In this document: one piece after another, positions 53,729-62,018 of the stretch
Layout: each line of letters starts with the position of its first letter
How positions within the stretch are numbered: position 1 is the stretch's first letter
Assembly: GCF_009193185.1 (NCBI RefSeq)
Contig: NZ_VUKF01000003.1
Coordinates: 105,675-169,674, forward strand
DNA length: 64,000 bases
From: Georgenia thermotolerans
Lineage (GTDB): Bacteria > Actinomycetota > Actinomycetes > Actinomycetales > Actinomycetaceae
Reading direction: 5' to 3'
The notes under the pieces: generated by a model
What the model was told of the DNA's origin: nothing
The model's input: the letters and a program-made list of their open reading frames with translations, nothing else
Databases searched by the model: none
Position numbers and translations under genes: made by a program

Positions 53729-53902
53729 GGCGCCCTCCTCCGACCAGCGGGTGCGTGCGGCCAACTCGTCCAACGTAGAGCGCGTCCACGGCGCCGCAAC
53801 CCGAGGCGGTCGGCTGGTGAGACCCTGCTCACCGCCCGATGAGCTTTCGCGGCCCCGGTGAGAGGATCGGAGGTAGACCGCGCCAACCTGGAGGACCACC
53901 AC

Positions 53903-54796
53903 ATGGCTCTGCCCTACGACGACGACCCGAAGTTCGCCGGCTACGCCCACCCCGAGCGCCTCGTCAGCACGCAGTGGCTGGCCGACCACCTCGGCGCGGA
54001 CCGCCTCGTCGTCGTGGAGAGCGACGAGGACGTGCTGCTCTACGAGACCGGGCACATCCCCGGCGCGGTGAAGGTGGACTGGCACCTGGACCTCAACGAC
54101 CCCGTCGCCCGCGACTACGTCGACGGCGAGGCCTTTGCCCGGCTCATGTCCGCCAAGGGCATCGGCCGGGACACCACCGTGGTGATCTACGGCGACAAGT
54201 CGAACTGGTGGGCGGCCTACGCCCTGTGGGTCTTCACGCTCTTCGGCCACCCGGACGTGCGCCTGCTCGACGGCGGCCGGGCCAAGTGGCAGGCCGAGGG
54301 TCGGGAGATGACCACGGAGGCCCGCACCCCGGAGCCGACCGACTACCCGGTGGTCGAGCGCGACGATGCGAAGATCCGCGCCTACAAGGACGACGTCCTC
54401 GCCTTCCTCGGCGGCCAGCTCATCGACGTGCGCTCCCCGCAGGAGTTCACCGGCGAGCGCACCCACATGGCCGACTACCCCCAGGAGGGCACGCTGCGCG
54501 GCGGGCACATCCCCGGCGCCCGCTCGGTGCCCTGGGCCCGGGCCGCCAACGAGGACGGCACGTTCAAGGCGCGCGAGGAGCTCGCGGCGATCTACGAGGG
54601 GGAGAAGGGCCTGGACCCGGCGGAGCCGGTCATCGCCTACTGCCGCATCGGCGAGCGCTCGAGCCACACCTGGTTCGTGCTCCAGCACCTGCTCGGGTTC
54701 CCCGACGTGCGCAACTACGACGGCTCGTGGACCGAGTGGGGCAACGCCGTGCGCGTCCCTATTGCCACCGGCCCGGAGGAGGCCCCCGCCCGATGA
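53903..54796 (+). CDS. sseA: Thiosulfate/3-mercaptopyruvate sulfurtransferase
   Basis: A 297-residue tandem rhodanese. The first domain ([19 protein letters not shown]) is inactive, as usual; the second carries the catalytic Cys in [13 protein letters not shown]. It moves sulfane sulfur in the cytosol. The ATG follows GGAGGACCACC. It overlaps sufE by four bases, linking it to Fe-S cluster or sulfur handling. Confidence 0.93.
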   Translation: MALPYDDDPKFAGYAHPERLVSTQWLADHLGADRLVVVESDEDVLLYETGHIPGAVKVDWHLDLNDPVARDYVDGEAFARLMSAKGIGRDTTVVIYGDKSNWWAAYALWVFTLFGHPDVRLLDGGRAKWQAEGREMTTEARTPEPTDYPVVERDDAKIRAYKDDVLAFLGGQLIDVRSPQEFTGERTHMADYPQEGTLRGGHIPGARSVPWARAANEDGTFKAREELAAIYEGEKGLDPAEPVIAYCRIGERSSHTWFVLQHLLGFPDVRNYDGSWTEWGNAVRVPIATGPEEAPAR

Positions 54797-55245
54797 ACGA
54801 GACCACCGCGCTGCCCGCCGCCTTCGCGGCGGTCGTCGAAGACTTCACCGCCCTGGCGCCCAACGACCGGCTGCAGCTGCTGCTGGAGTTCAGCCGCGAG
54901 CTGCCGGCACTGCCCGAGCGCTACGCCGACCATCCCGAGCTGCTCGAGCCGGTGCCCGAGTGCCAGTCGCCGATCTTCCTCCTCACCGAGGTGGAGGGCG
55001 CCGGCGACGACGCCGCGGTGCACCTGTACTTCTCCGCCCCGGCGGAGTCGCCCACCACGCGCGGCTTCGCGGGGATCCTGCACGAGGGCCTCGACGGGCT
55101 CACCGCCCGGACGGTCCTCGACGTCCCCTCCGACGTGTACAACCGCCTCGGGCTCGCCGAGGTGGTCAGCCCCCTGCGGCTGCGCGGCATGGCGGGCATG
55201 CTTGGGCGGATCAAGCGGCAGGTGCGCGAGAAGGCCGGCCTCTGA
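54793..55245 (+). CDS. sufE: SufE-family sulfur acceptor
   Basis: A 150-residue SufE-like protein. The acceptor Cys is in [17 protein letters not shown]. It takes persulfide from a cysteine desulfurase or, as the coupling here suggests, from the neighbouring sulfurtransferase. The ATG overlaps the sseA stop (ATGA). The sseA-sufE pair is a common actinobacterial arrangement. Confidence 0.92.
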   Translation: MNETTALPAAFAAVVEDFTALAPNDRLQLLLEFSRELPALPERYADHPELLEPVPECQSPIFLLTEVEGAGDDAAVHLYFSAPAESPTTRGFAGILHEGLDGLTARTVLDVPSDVYNRLGLAEVVSPLRLRGMAGMLGRIKRQVREKAGL

Positions 55246-55258
55246 GCCCTGAGAACCT

Positions 55259-55840
55259 TCAGGCCGCGGCGCTCTGCTGCCGCAGCGTCGTCGGGAGCCC
55301 GCCGACGAAGGCGTCCACCGACGCCGCGACGTCGAGGTCCTCGTTGGCGATGACGGCCTCGATCAGGCCGTAGGACGCGAACGCCAGGGTGTGCACCAGC
55401 ACGTCGGCGCTGCCCGGGTCCTCCGACGGCGGGACGACCTCGGCCGTGCGCCGCACCAGGCGGTCGCAGACGTTGCGGACCACCGCCGGGTCGCCGTCGG
55501 AGCCGAGGAAGTGCGAGTAGGTGCCCCGCCGGCGGGCCACCTGGGCGAGGAGCTCGTCCAGCCAGGCTCGGTAGCCATGCTCGGGGTCCAGCGGGGTGGA
55601 GTCGATGCGCTCGAGCAGGTCCGCGACGATGGTCTCGGCCACCTCGGAGACAGCGGTGAAGTGCTTGTAGAACGTGGTGCGGTGCACCCCCGCCGCCCGG
55701 CACAGCTTCGAGACGTCGATCTCGCTGGGTGAGGTGGTGGCGCAGAGCGTCAGGAGCGCCTGCTGCAGCGCGGCGACGGTGCGGCGGGCGCGAGGGTCGG
55801 ACGCCCGGCCCGCTGTGCTGGTTCCCCCTGTAGTGCTCAT
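55259..55840 (-). CDS. TetR-family transcriptional regulator
   Basis: A 193-residue TetR protein. The N-terminal helix-turn-helix includes LCRAAGVHRTTFYKHFTAVS; the rest is a helical ligand domain. CAAAAT is at -12 to -7, so it seems leaderless. It is divergent from the molybdenum enzyme gene across 333 bases and may regulate it. The ligand is unknown. Confidence 0.87.
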   Translation of the reverse strand: MSTTGGTSTAGRASDPRARRTVAALQQALLTLCATTSPSEIDVSKLCRAAGVHRTTFYKHFTAVSEVAETIVADLLERIDSTPLDPEHGYRAWLDELLAQVARRRGTYSHFLGSDGDPAVVRNVCDRLVRRTAEVVPPSEDPGSADVLVHTLAFASYGLIEAVIANEDLDVAASVDAFVGGLPTTLRQQSAAA

Positions 55841-55846
55841 GCCCCC

Positions 55847-55852
55847 ATTTTG
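55847..55852 (-). promoter_or_regulatory. Leaderless -10 element of the TetR gene
   Basis: CAAAAT on the minus strand ends six bases before the ATG at 55840, matching TANNNT at five of six positions by spacing and composition. Confidence 0.5.
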
Positions 55853-55865
55853 GGTCGGCTACACC

Positions 55866-55919
55866 CGAATTGGAACGTCCGAAATAGTCCGGAACCGGTC
55901 GTGGCATCTTCATGCCACG
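55866..55919. promoter_or_regulatory. Divergent control region: direct repeat and hairpin
   Basis: The 333-base gap at 55841-56173 has two GTCCG repeats ten bases apart (about 55877-55892) and a perfect 8-base inverted repeat, CGTGGCAT-CTTC-ATGCCACG at 55900-55919. Either could be the TetR operator or an mRNA hairpin. The remainder of the gap shows only GC-rich sequence and a GGAGG before the downstream ATG. Confidence 0.4.
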
Positions 55920-56173
55920 GGACCACGTCCACGAGGCCGGGGTCCGCGAGCCGCTGTGACGGCGCACGGGCGGGGGTGGGCCGCAGCGGTCCGGATCGTC
56001 ACCGCGGCCCGACCCGTCAGCCCGCGACGACGCCGAGTGGTCGGGTCAGCGTGCCGCTGGGGCGGGGGAGCCCTGACAGCGGTTGCCCGGGGATCGGTCG
56101 TGTAGTTCCCTGAACGGGTTCGCCGGGGCCGGCGAGGCGCCGGACGCTGGACGAGGGCCGGAGGTTTGAGCCG

Positions 56174-58624
56174 ATGGTGGATCGCATCGCCGAACCGTGG
56201 GGCACCAGGACGCCCTACGCGGCCGGGGAGACGTGGCCGGTCCGGATCGACACGCACCTGGCCGAGGGGGTCCGCGCGCAGGACGTCGAGCGATGGGTGC
56301 CCTCGGCCTCGATCCTGCACTCCAACGGCGACGGCCTGGACATCGCCGTCAAGGACGGGCGGATCGTCGGTGTCCGGGGGCGGGGCCACGACCGGGTGAA
56401 CCATGGCCGGGTCGACCCCAAGGACCTCTTCGGCTGGCAGGCGAACAACTCTCCCGATCGCCTCACGCGCCCGCTCGTGCGCGAGAACGGCGTGCTGGTG
56501 GAGACCGACTGGGACACCGCCATGGAGCGCATCGTCTCCCGGAGCAAGGCGCAGCTGGCCGAGAAGGGGCCCGGATCCATCGGGTTCTACACCACCGGGC
56601 AGCTCTTCGCCGAGGAGTACTACACCCTCGCCCTGATCGCCCGCGGCGGCATCGGCACCCACCACCTCGACGGCAACACCCGGCTGTGCACCGCCACCGC
56701 GGCGGCGGCGCTCAAGGAGTCCTTCGCCAGCGACGGCCAGCCGGGCAGCTACAGCGACGTCGACCACGCCGACGTGATCGCCCTGTACGGCCACAACGTG
56801 GCCGAGACGCAGACGGTGCTGTGGATGCGCATGCTCGACCGGCTCGCCGGGCCCAACCCGCCCCAGGTGGTGTGCGTGGACCCGCGCCCCACCCCGGTGG
56901 CCCGCGCGGCCACGGTCCACCTGGCGCCGCGCCCGGGGACGAACGTGGCGCTGATGAACGGGCTCCTGCACGAGATCGTCGCCAACGGCTGGGTGGACGA
57001 GGAGTACGTCGCGCGGCACGCGGTGGGGCTCGAGGAGCTGCAGATGCGGGTCCGCGACTACCCGCCGGAGCGCGTGGCGACCATCTGCGACGTGCCCGCC
57101 GAGCAGATCCGCGAGGCCGCCCGCATCATCGGCACCGCCGAGCGACTGCTCTCGACGGTGCTGCAGGGCTTCTACCAGTCGCACCAGGCCACGGCGGCCG
57201 CCGTGCAGGTCAACAACATCCACATCCTGCGCGGCATGCTGGGCAGGCCCGGGTGCGGGATCCTCCAGATGAACGGCCAGCCCACGGCACAGAACACGCG
57301 CGAGTGCGGCGCGGACGGTGACATGCCCGCGTTCCGCAACTGGGCGAACGACGCCCACATCGCCGAGCTCGCCAAGCTCTGGAACGTGGACCCCATCCAG
57401 ATTCCCCACTACGCCGCGCCCACCCACGCCATGCAGATCGTGCGGTACGTGGAGGAGGGATCCATCGGCATGCTGTGGGTGACGGCCACCAACCCTGCCG
57501 TGTCCCTGCCCGAGCTGGCGCGGATCCGGGCTGTCCTGTCCCAGGAACGGCTCTTCCTCGTGGTGCAGGACATCTTCCTCACCGAGACGGCGCAGCTGGC
57601 CGACGTCGTGCTGCCGGCGGCCACGTGGGGCGAGAAGACCGGGACGTTCACGAACGTCGACCGCACCGTGCACCTGTCGGAGAAGGCCGTCGATCCACCC
57701 GGGGATGCCAGGGCGGACCTGGACATCCTGCTGGACTACGCGCGCCGCATGGGCTTCACCGACAAGGACGGCCAGCCGTTGGTGAAGTGGAGCACCCCGG
57801 AAGAGGCGTTCGAAGGCTGGAAGGAGTGCACCCGCGGGCGGCCCTGCGACTACACGGGCCTCACCTACGACAAGCTGCGTCAGCGGGGCATCCAGTGGCC
57901 GTGCAACGACGAGAACCCCGAGGGCACCGAGCGCATCTACGAGAACGGCCAGTTCTGGTCTGCCCCGGACTACTGCGAGAGCTACGGCAAGGACCTGGTC
58001 ACCGGAGGGGCGGTCTCGCCCACGGAGTACCGCGCCCTCAACCCGTTGGGGAAGGCGGTGCTCAAGGCGGCGGCGTACGTGCCGCCGCACGAGCTGCCCA
58101 GCGACGACTACCCGCTGCAGCTGATCACCGGCCGTACGGTCTACCAGTTCCACACCCGCACGAAGACCGCCCGAGCCCCGCAGCTGCAGCAGGCCGCGCC
58201 CGAGGTGTGGGTCGAGGTCTCGGAGGCCGACGCGGCCACGTGGGACGTCGGTGAGGGGGACCTCGTGGAGATCACCACCCCCCGGGGCGAGGTTCGTGCT
58301 CGTGCCCGCATCACCGGCATCCGCGACGGGGTGGTCTTCGTGCCGTTCCACTACGGCTACTGGGACGCCGAGGCCGGGGACGAGGCGGACCGGCACGGCC
58401 GCGCCGCCAACGAGCTCACCCTCACCGACTGGGACCCGGTGTCGAAGCAGCCCATCTTCAAGACGGCGGCGGCCGCCCTGCGTCTCGTCGAGCGCGCCGA
58501 CGGCCTCCCCTCTCCGGCGCCCACCACCGCAGCCTCGGCACCCGTGGCGCCGGTACCCGCGACGCGCGGCGGGGCACCGGCCGAGGCCGAGGAGCAGCTT
58601 CTTCCGCTCGGAGGGACACGATGA
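56174..58624 (+). CDS. Molybdopterin oxidoreductase lacking the N-terminal [4Fe-4S] cysteines
   Basis: An 816-residue DMSO-reductase-superfamily protein most like assimilatory nitrate reductase/formate dehydrogenase-type enzymes. The usual cluster motif ACVLCSNGCG reads ASILHSNGDG, and the fourth site GRLCPKG reads GRVDPKD: all four Cys are Ser, His, Asp and Asp. The probable Mo-ligand Cys is kept in DGNTRLCTATAA, and MPT-binding segments (YGHNVAETQTVLW; LITGRTVYQFHT) are intact. The last 60 residues are a Pro/Ala tail. The ATG has GGAGG nine bases upstream. Its stop overlaps the next gene. The electron route must differ from that of homologues. Confidence 0.85.
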   Translation: MVDRIAEPWGTRTPYAAGETWPVRIDTHLAEGVRAQDVERWVPSASILHSNGDGLDIAVKDGRIVGVRGRGHDRVNHGRVDPKDLFGWQANNSPDRLTRPLVRENGVLVETDWDTAMERIVSRSKAQLAEKGPGSIGFYTTGQLFAEEYYTLALIARGGIGTHHLDGNTRLCTATAAAALKESFASDGQPGSYSDVDHADVIALYGHNVAETQTVLWMRMLDRLAGPNPPQVVCVDPRPTPVARAATVHLAPRPGTNVALMNGLLHEIVANGWVDEEYVARHAVGLEELQMRVRDYPPERVATICDVPAEQIREAARIIGTAERLLSTVLQGFYQSHQATAAAVQVNNIHILRGMLGRPGCGILQMNGQPTAQNTRECGADGDMPAFRNWANDAHIAELAKLWNVDPIQIPHYAAPTHAMQIVRYVEEGSIGMLWVTATNPAVSLPELARIRAVLSQERLFLVVQDIFLTETAQLADVVLPAATWGEKTGTFTNVDRTVHLSEKAVDPPGDARADLDILLDYARRMGFTDKDGQPLVKWSTPEEAFEGWKECTRGRPCDYTGLTYDKLRQRGIQWPCNDENPEGTERIYENGQFWSAPDYCESYGKDLVTGGAVSPTEYRALNPLGKAVLKAAAYVPPHELPSDDYPLQLITGRTVYQFHTRTKTARAPQLQQAAPEVWVEVSEADAATWDVGEGDLVEITTPRGEVRARARITGIRDGVVFVPFHYGYWDAEAGDEADRHGRAANELTLTDWDPVSKQPIFKTAAAALRLVERADGLPSPAPTTAASAPVAPVPATRGGAPAEAEEQLLPLGGTR

Positions 58625-59106
58625 GCAAGATCGACACCGTGCTGGAGGAGACGCACGAGCACGAGAACGAGCTGCACCTGACGCTGCTCCGCGTCTCCGA
58701 GCGGCACAAGACCGACCACGAGATCTACCACGTCGCTCGGGACCTGGCCGCGTGGTCGGCGGAGCACGTGCGCCGGCTCGCCGAGGCCGGAAAGGCCTAC
58801 GGGCTCGACCTCGACGCCGAGCCCAAGGAGGAGACGACGCTCGGCCGGTCGGTACGTGAGAAGGCCGGCGAGGCCCTCGGGCGCCACAGCCAGCCCGGGA
58901 TGCGGCTCCTGCGCGATCTTCGCGAGCTCCACCTCCAGGCGACCGAGGTCTCCTTGGACTGGGAGCTGCTGGGCCAGGCGGCCCAGGCCACCAAGGACCG
59001 GGAGCTGCTTGCGCTCACCAAGGAGTGCCACCCCGACACGTTGCGGCAGTCACGCTGGGCGAACACCATGCTCAAGAGCGTCTCGCCCCAGGTGCTCGCG
59101 TCCTGA
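58621..59106 (+). CDS. Small His/Glu-rich helical protein coupled to the molybdoenzyme
   Basis: A 161-residue protein, nearly all helix, with no membrane segment. EETHEHENELHLTLLRVSER and TDHEIYHVARDLAAWSAEH carry Glu and His at helix-like spacing, reminiscent of ferritin-like or hemerythrin-like four-helix bundles; no exact motif is proven. The ATG overlaps the molybdoenzyme stop (ATGA), so the two are made together. A di-iron or haem partner role is possible. Confidence 0.6.
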   Translation: MSKIDTVLEETHEHENELHLTLLRVSERHKTDHEIYHVARDLAAWSAEHVRRLAEAGKAYGLDLDAEPKEETTLGRSVREKAGEALGRHSQPGMRLLRDLRELHLQATEVSLDWELLGQAAQATKDRELLALTKECHPDTLRQSRWANTMLKSVSPQVLAS

Positions 59107-59126
59107 CGAGCAGCGCCGCCGCACGG

Positions 59127-59165
59127 ACGACGAGAGGGGCGACCGCCGGTCGCCCCTCTCGTCGT
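59127..59165. terminator. Bidirectional terminator hairpin
   Basis: A perfect 18-base inverted repeat with a 3-base loop: the left arm spans 59127-59144 (core GAGAGGGGCGACC), the right arm 59148-59165. It lies between two convergent genes and can stop transcription from both sides, without a T tract as is usual in high-GC bacteria. Confidence 0.9.
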
Positions 59166-59178
59166 TGCTGGATCTGGG

Positions 59179-59943
59179 TCAGCCTACCCGGATGAAGGTC
59201 GGGCTGGAGTGGGGGATCTTCCCCTCGTGCAGGGCGGTGCCCGGCTGGCGGGCGGCGATGTGGTTGCCGCCGCCGGTGTAGATCCCCACGTGACCGGGCC
59301 ACCACACGAGGTCCCCGGGCCGGGCCTCCGCGGCGGAGACCACGGTGCCGGCGTAGCGCTGGTCGCTGGAGGAGCGAGGCAGGCTGATGCCGACGTGGGC
59401 GAAGACGTACTGGGTGAAGCCGGAGCAGTCGAACCCGGCCGGCGTCACGCCGCCGTAGACGTAGGGCGTGCCGACGAACTGGCGGGCGTAGTTGACGACG
59501 GCGCTGGCCGAGGCCAGGGGCGCCGGGGCCGCCTGACGGGCGGGCGCCTCGGTCGCCAGCGCGGCGGCGAGGGCCGGCCGCTCGCCGGAGCGGGAGGCGG
59601 CCGCCGCGGGCCGCTCGACGGCGACCACGCGCGGGGCGCGGACGGCCACCTCGAGCTCGTCGACGCTCCACGTCACGTCCGCCGGGGCGACGACGCTCGG
59701 GGTGGTGATCATCGCCGTCACGGCCTCGGCCGCGGCCGCGGAGACGTCGACGCGCGGCAGTGCGCTGGTCTCGGCGGCGGAGGCGGAGGTGGCGGCGAGG
59801 GAGAGCACGAGGCCGGAGGTGGCCACGGTGGCGAGGCCGCGGCGGGCGCCGGTGCCCGAGAGGCGCTCACCGAAGTCGGTCAGCGGGGTGGAGGGACGGC
59901 ATGCACGGCGGTGGCGAGCGGTGACGGACGCGGACGTACTCAC
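59179..59943 (-). CDS. Secreted NlpC/P60 peptidoglycan endopeptidase
   Basis: A 254-residue exported hydrolase. An Arg-rich N terminus and GLATVATSGLVLSLAATSAS form the signal segment, cleaved near ASAAET. The NlpC/P60 domain fills the last 115 residues: catalytic Cys in GFDCSGFTQYV, His in GHVGIYTG and a third polar residue in NHIAARQ. It cuts peptide stems. No SH3 domain is present. The GTG start lies just downstream of a c-di-AMP riboswitch. Confidence 0.92.
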   Translation of the reverse strand: MSTSASVTARHRRACRPSTPLTDFGERLSGTGARRGLATVATSGLVLSLAATSASAAETSALPRVDVSAAAAEAVTAMITTPSVVAPADVTWSVDELEVAVRAPRVVAVERPAAAASRSGERPALAAALATEAPARQAAPAPLASASAVVNYARQFVGTPYVYGGVTPAGFDCSGFTQYVFAHVGISLPRSSSDQRYAGTVVSAAEARPGDLVWWPGHVGIYTGGGNHIAARQPGTALHEGKIPHSSPTFIRVG

Positions 59944-59954
59944 TTCACTGACTA

Positions 59955-60150
59955 CCTCTCCTGCATCCTGCGGGGTGAGCTGTCGGGTTCGGGCGGGAGC
60001 CGCCCGGTGCGCCGTCCTGGCCGCACTTCACCCCTAGGCCCTGGTGGGCCACGATCACTGGTTCCCCCGTCCCTGCCGCGGGTTTCGGTCGGCTCCGTGC
60101 GGCGGCAGGGTTCGGACTCCGCACGAAGGCTGCGGGACGGGGGAGTCCCG
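59955..60150 (-). ncRNA. c-di-AMP (ydaO-yuaA) riboswitch
   Basis: On the minus strand the hallmark GAACCCGACAGCTCACCCC followed by GCAGG lies about 15 bases before the ribosome site GGAGAGG of the NlpC/P60 gene; upstream GGGGGAACCA and GGGGTGAAG complete the conserved core. In actinobacteria this riboswitch class typically precedes cell-wall hydrolases, and it senses c-di-AMP. The 5' limit is approximate. The rest of the gap to 60401 is promoter-region DNA with no other signal recognised. Confidence 0.85.
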
Positions 60151-60401
60151 AAGCAGGGGAGACATTACCGGAAAGTTCGAGTGGAAAGTTACGGCCGAAT
60201 AACGTGTGTCACCGATCGGTCTCGGTGGCGTCTCTCACGGCCGCCCAGGAGCGGCGTTTCCAGGGACGAACGTCCCGGTGCGGGGCGTGCCGGCGGCGCC
60301 GCCGGGACCTACGTCCCCGGCGTGTCCGGGGCGTCGTCCTAGGTTCGCCGTGTCCCCATCGGCCGCGGCGGCAGGAGCACCATGGCGCGCAGCACCACGT
60401 C

Positions 60402-60956
60402 TCAGTCGTGGCTGGCGGGCTCCTCGGCGTCCCCCGCGGCGCGCCGGGCCAGCACGAACAGCAGGTCCGAGAGCCGGTTGAGGTACTCCAGCGCCGCGGT
60501 ACTCACCGTGCGGCCGCCCGCCCGGGCGCCCACCGTGTGCCGCTCCGCCCGGCGCGCCACCGTGCGGGCGTGGTCGACGGCCGCGCTCACCGGCGTCGAC
60601 CCCGGCACCACGAACACCGGCCGCAGCGGCCGCTCGGCCACCAGCCGGTCGATGAGCGCCTCGACGTCGGCGACCATCTGCGGCGTCACCCGGGAGACCC
60701 GGTCGGTGAGGCGGTCGCGCCGGTCCGGGTGCGTGGCCAGGTCCGCGCCGACGACGAACAGGTCGCGCTGGAGGCGCAGCAGCAGGTCGGCGAGCTCGGG
60801 GTCGGCGCAGCCGGCGCGGGCCACGCCGAGCAGGGCGACGGTCTCGTCGACGTCGCCGCAGGCGTCCACCAGCGGGTCGGCCTTGGACACGCGCCCGCCG
60901 AGGAACTGGCCGGTGGTCCCGTCGTCGCCGGTGCGGGTGTAGATCCTGCTGCTCAT
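60402..60956 (-). CDS. pduO: Cob(I)alamin adenosyltransferase (PduO type)
   Basis: A 184-residue ATP:corrinoid adenosyltransferase. The N-terminal SSRIYTRTGDDGTTGQFLGG binds ATP, and the helices VDETVALLGVAR and LEYLNRLSDLLFVLARRAA are PduO signatures. It makes adenosylcobalamin in the cytosol. The start ATG has CATGCT at -12 to -7 and no ribosome site, so it may be leaderless; in-frame codons upstream fall in repeats. It neighbours a B12-regulated importer. Confidence 0.92.
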   Translation of the reverse strand: MSSRIYTRTGDDGTTGQFLGGRVSKADPLVDACGDVDETVALLGVARAGCADPELADLLLRLQRDLFVVGADLATHPDRRDRLTDRVSRVTPQMVADVEALIDRLVAERPLRPVFVVPGSTPVSAAVDHARTVARRAERHTVGARAGGRTVSTAALEYLNRLSDLLFVLARRAAGDAEEPASHD

Positions 60957-60964
60957 CGCCGAAG

Positions 60965-61101
60965 CATGACACCCCGTCCGGCGGGACGCGGCGACCATGA
61001 CGCCGCCCCGCGGGGGCAGAGCGCACGACCCGCCCGTGGGCGGAACGCACGACACTCCGTCCGCGGGCGGAACGCATGACACCCCCGCCCCGGCGGGGGA
61101 C
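60965..61101. repeat. Tandem palindromic repeats
   Basis: Five degenerate units of 24-31 bases start at 60965, 60996, 61024, 61048 and 61075. Each begins CATGAC or CACGAC and continues into a GC-rich palindrome of the form CCGCCCGTGGGCGG, ending near GGAACG. They lie between the adenosyltransferase start and the cobalamin riboswitch. No known repeat family is recognised. Confidence 0.75.
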
Positions 61102-61111
61102 AGTAGAGAAC

Positions 61112-61218
61112 AGCACGACGTCTCGTACCAGGGGAAGCCGGTCGAATTCCGGCGCTGACCCGCAACCGTAGGCCTGGCGGCCCGTCCGCCCGGCGAGCCG
61201 GAATGCCTGCACGGGACG
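61112..61218 (+). ncRNA. Cobalamin riboswitch
   Basis: The B12-box-like core is clear: GGGGAAGCCGGTCGAATTCC at about 61131-61150, then CGCTGACCCGCAACCGTA and the closing GAGCCGGAATGCCTGC. It precedes a secreted protein and an ECF transporter, so these are probably B12 uptake genes repressed by cobalamin. Confidence 0.92.
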
Positions 61219-61265
61219 GCACGGCTCCATCCGTCGAGGTCTGCGGACGAGCCCGGAGCCCGACC

Positions 61266-61325
61266 CGCGGCTCCCCCCAGGGGCCGCGGTCAGGTGCCGG
61301 ACACGTCCCGGCCGCACCTGAGAGG
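61266..61325 (+). promoter_or_regulatory. Likely riboswitch expression platform
   Basis: Two hairpins follow the cobalamin aptamer: a GC-rich one around 61266-61289 (CCGCGG arms) and one whose arms CAGGTG (61291-61296) and CACCTG (61315-61320) end directly at the ribosome site AGAGG. The second could occlude translation when B12 is bound. Confidence 0.5.
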
Positions 61326-61334
61326 CACCGAAGC

Positions 61335-62015
61335 ATGAGACCCCTGCCCCGTCCCGCCCGGGCCGTCGCCCTCGCCCTGGGCCTGGCCGTCGCGGTGCTG
61401 GCCCCCGCGCCCGCCGACGCCGCCGGTGGCGGGCCGGCCGCCGGGGCCCCGGCCGCCTCCGCGCCCGCCCCGACCGGGGCCTGCGCGGACGGCAGCGGCG
61501 TCACCGTCGTCGTCGACCTGACCGACCTCGGCGGGGACGTGCGTGCCGGCTGCGCGCCCGGCGACCCCGCCACCGGGCGCGAGGCGCTGCAGGCGGCCGG
61601 CTTCGCCGCCACCGACTCCCAGCCGGGCCTGATCTGCGCGATCGACCACCTGCCGGACCCGTGCCCCACCCAGTTCGACGGGCGTTACTGGGCGTACTGG
61701 TCCGCCGGCCCCGGCGGGCAGTGGACCGCCCGCACCGAGGGCGCCGACACCGCCGACCCCGCCCCCGGCTCCGTCGAGGGCTGGCGGTACAACGACGGCG
61801 CCACCCCGCCCGGCGTCACCCCCGCCGCCCTGGCCGCGGCGGCGAGCCCGACCGCCGCCGCCAGCGAGGAGCCCGCGGCCAGCGCCACGCCCACCCCCGC
61901 GCCGGAGGGGCACACCGCCAGCCGGCCGGGACGCAACGCGTACCTGGCCCTGGGGGCCGCGGTCATCCTGCTCGTCGCGGCCGGCGTGGTGGCCCGCCGC
62001 CGTGGCCGCGGCTGA
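61335..62015 (+). CDS. Secreted, membrane-anchored DUF4430/transcobalamin-like protein
   Basis: A 226-residue exported protein. A signal peptide (residues 1-30, ending PADAA) is followed by a domain with four or five cysteines and RYWAYWSAGPGGQWT, typical of DUF4430/transcobalamin C-terminal-like domains. A Pro/Ala/Thr stalk leads to a C-terminal membrane helix and an RRRGRG tail. It is controlled by a cobalamin riboswitch and precedes an ECF transporter, so it probably presents corrinoid at the cell surface. Confidence 0.75.
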   Translation: MRPLPRPARAVALALGLAVAVLAPAPADAAGGGPAAGAPAASAPAPTGACADGSGVTVVVDLTDLGGDVRAGCAPGDPATGREALQAAGFAATDSQPGLICAIDHLPDPCPTQFDGRYWAYWSAGPGGQWTARTEGADTADPAPGSVEGWRYNDGATPPGVTPAALAAAASPTAAASEEPAASATPTPAPEGHTASRPGRNAYLALGAAVILLVAAGVVARRRGRG

Positions 62016-62018
62016 GCC

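Noticed and set aside
60965..61101. Possible CRISPR array
   Set aside because: Units are degenerate, 24-31 bases long and lack unique spacers; no cas genes are present.
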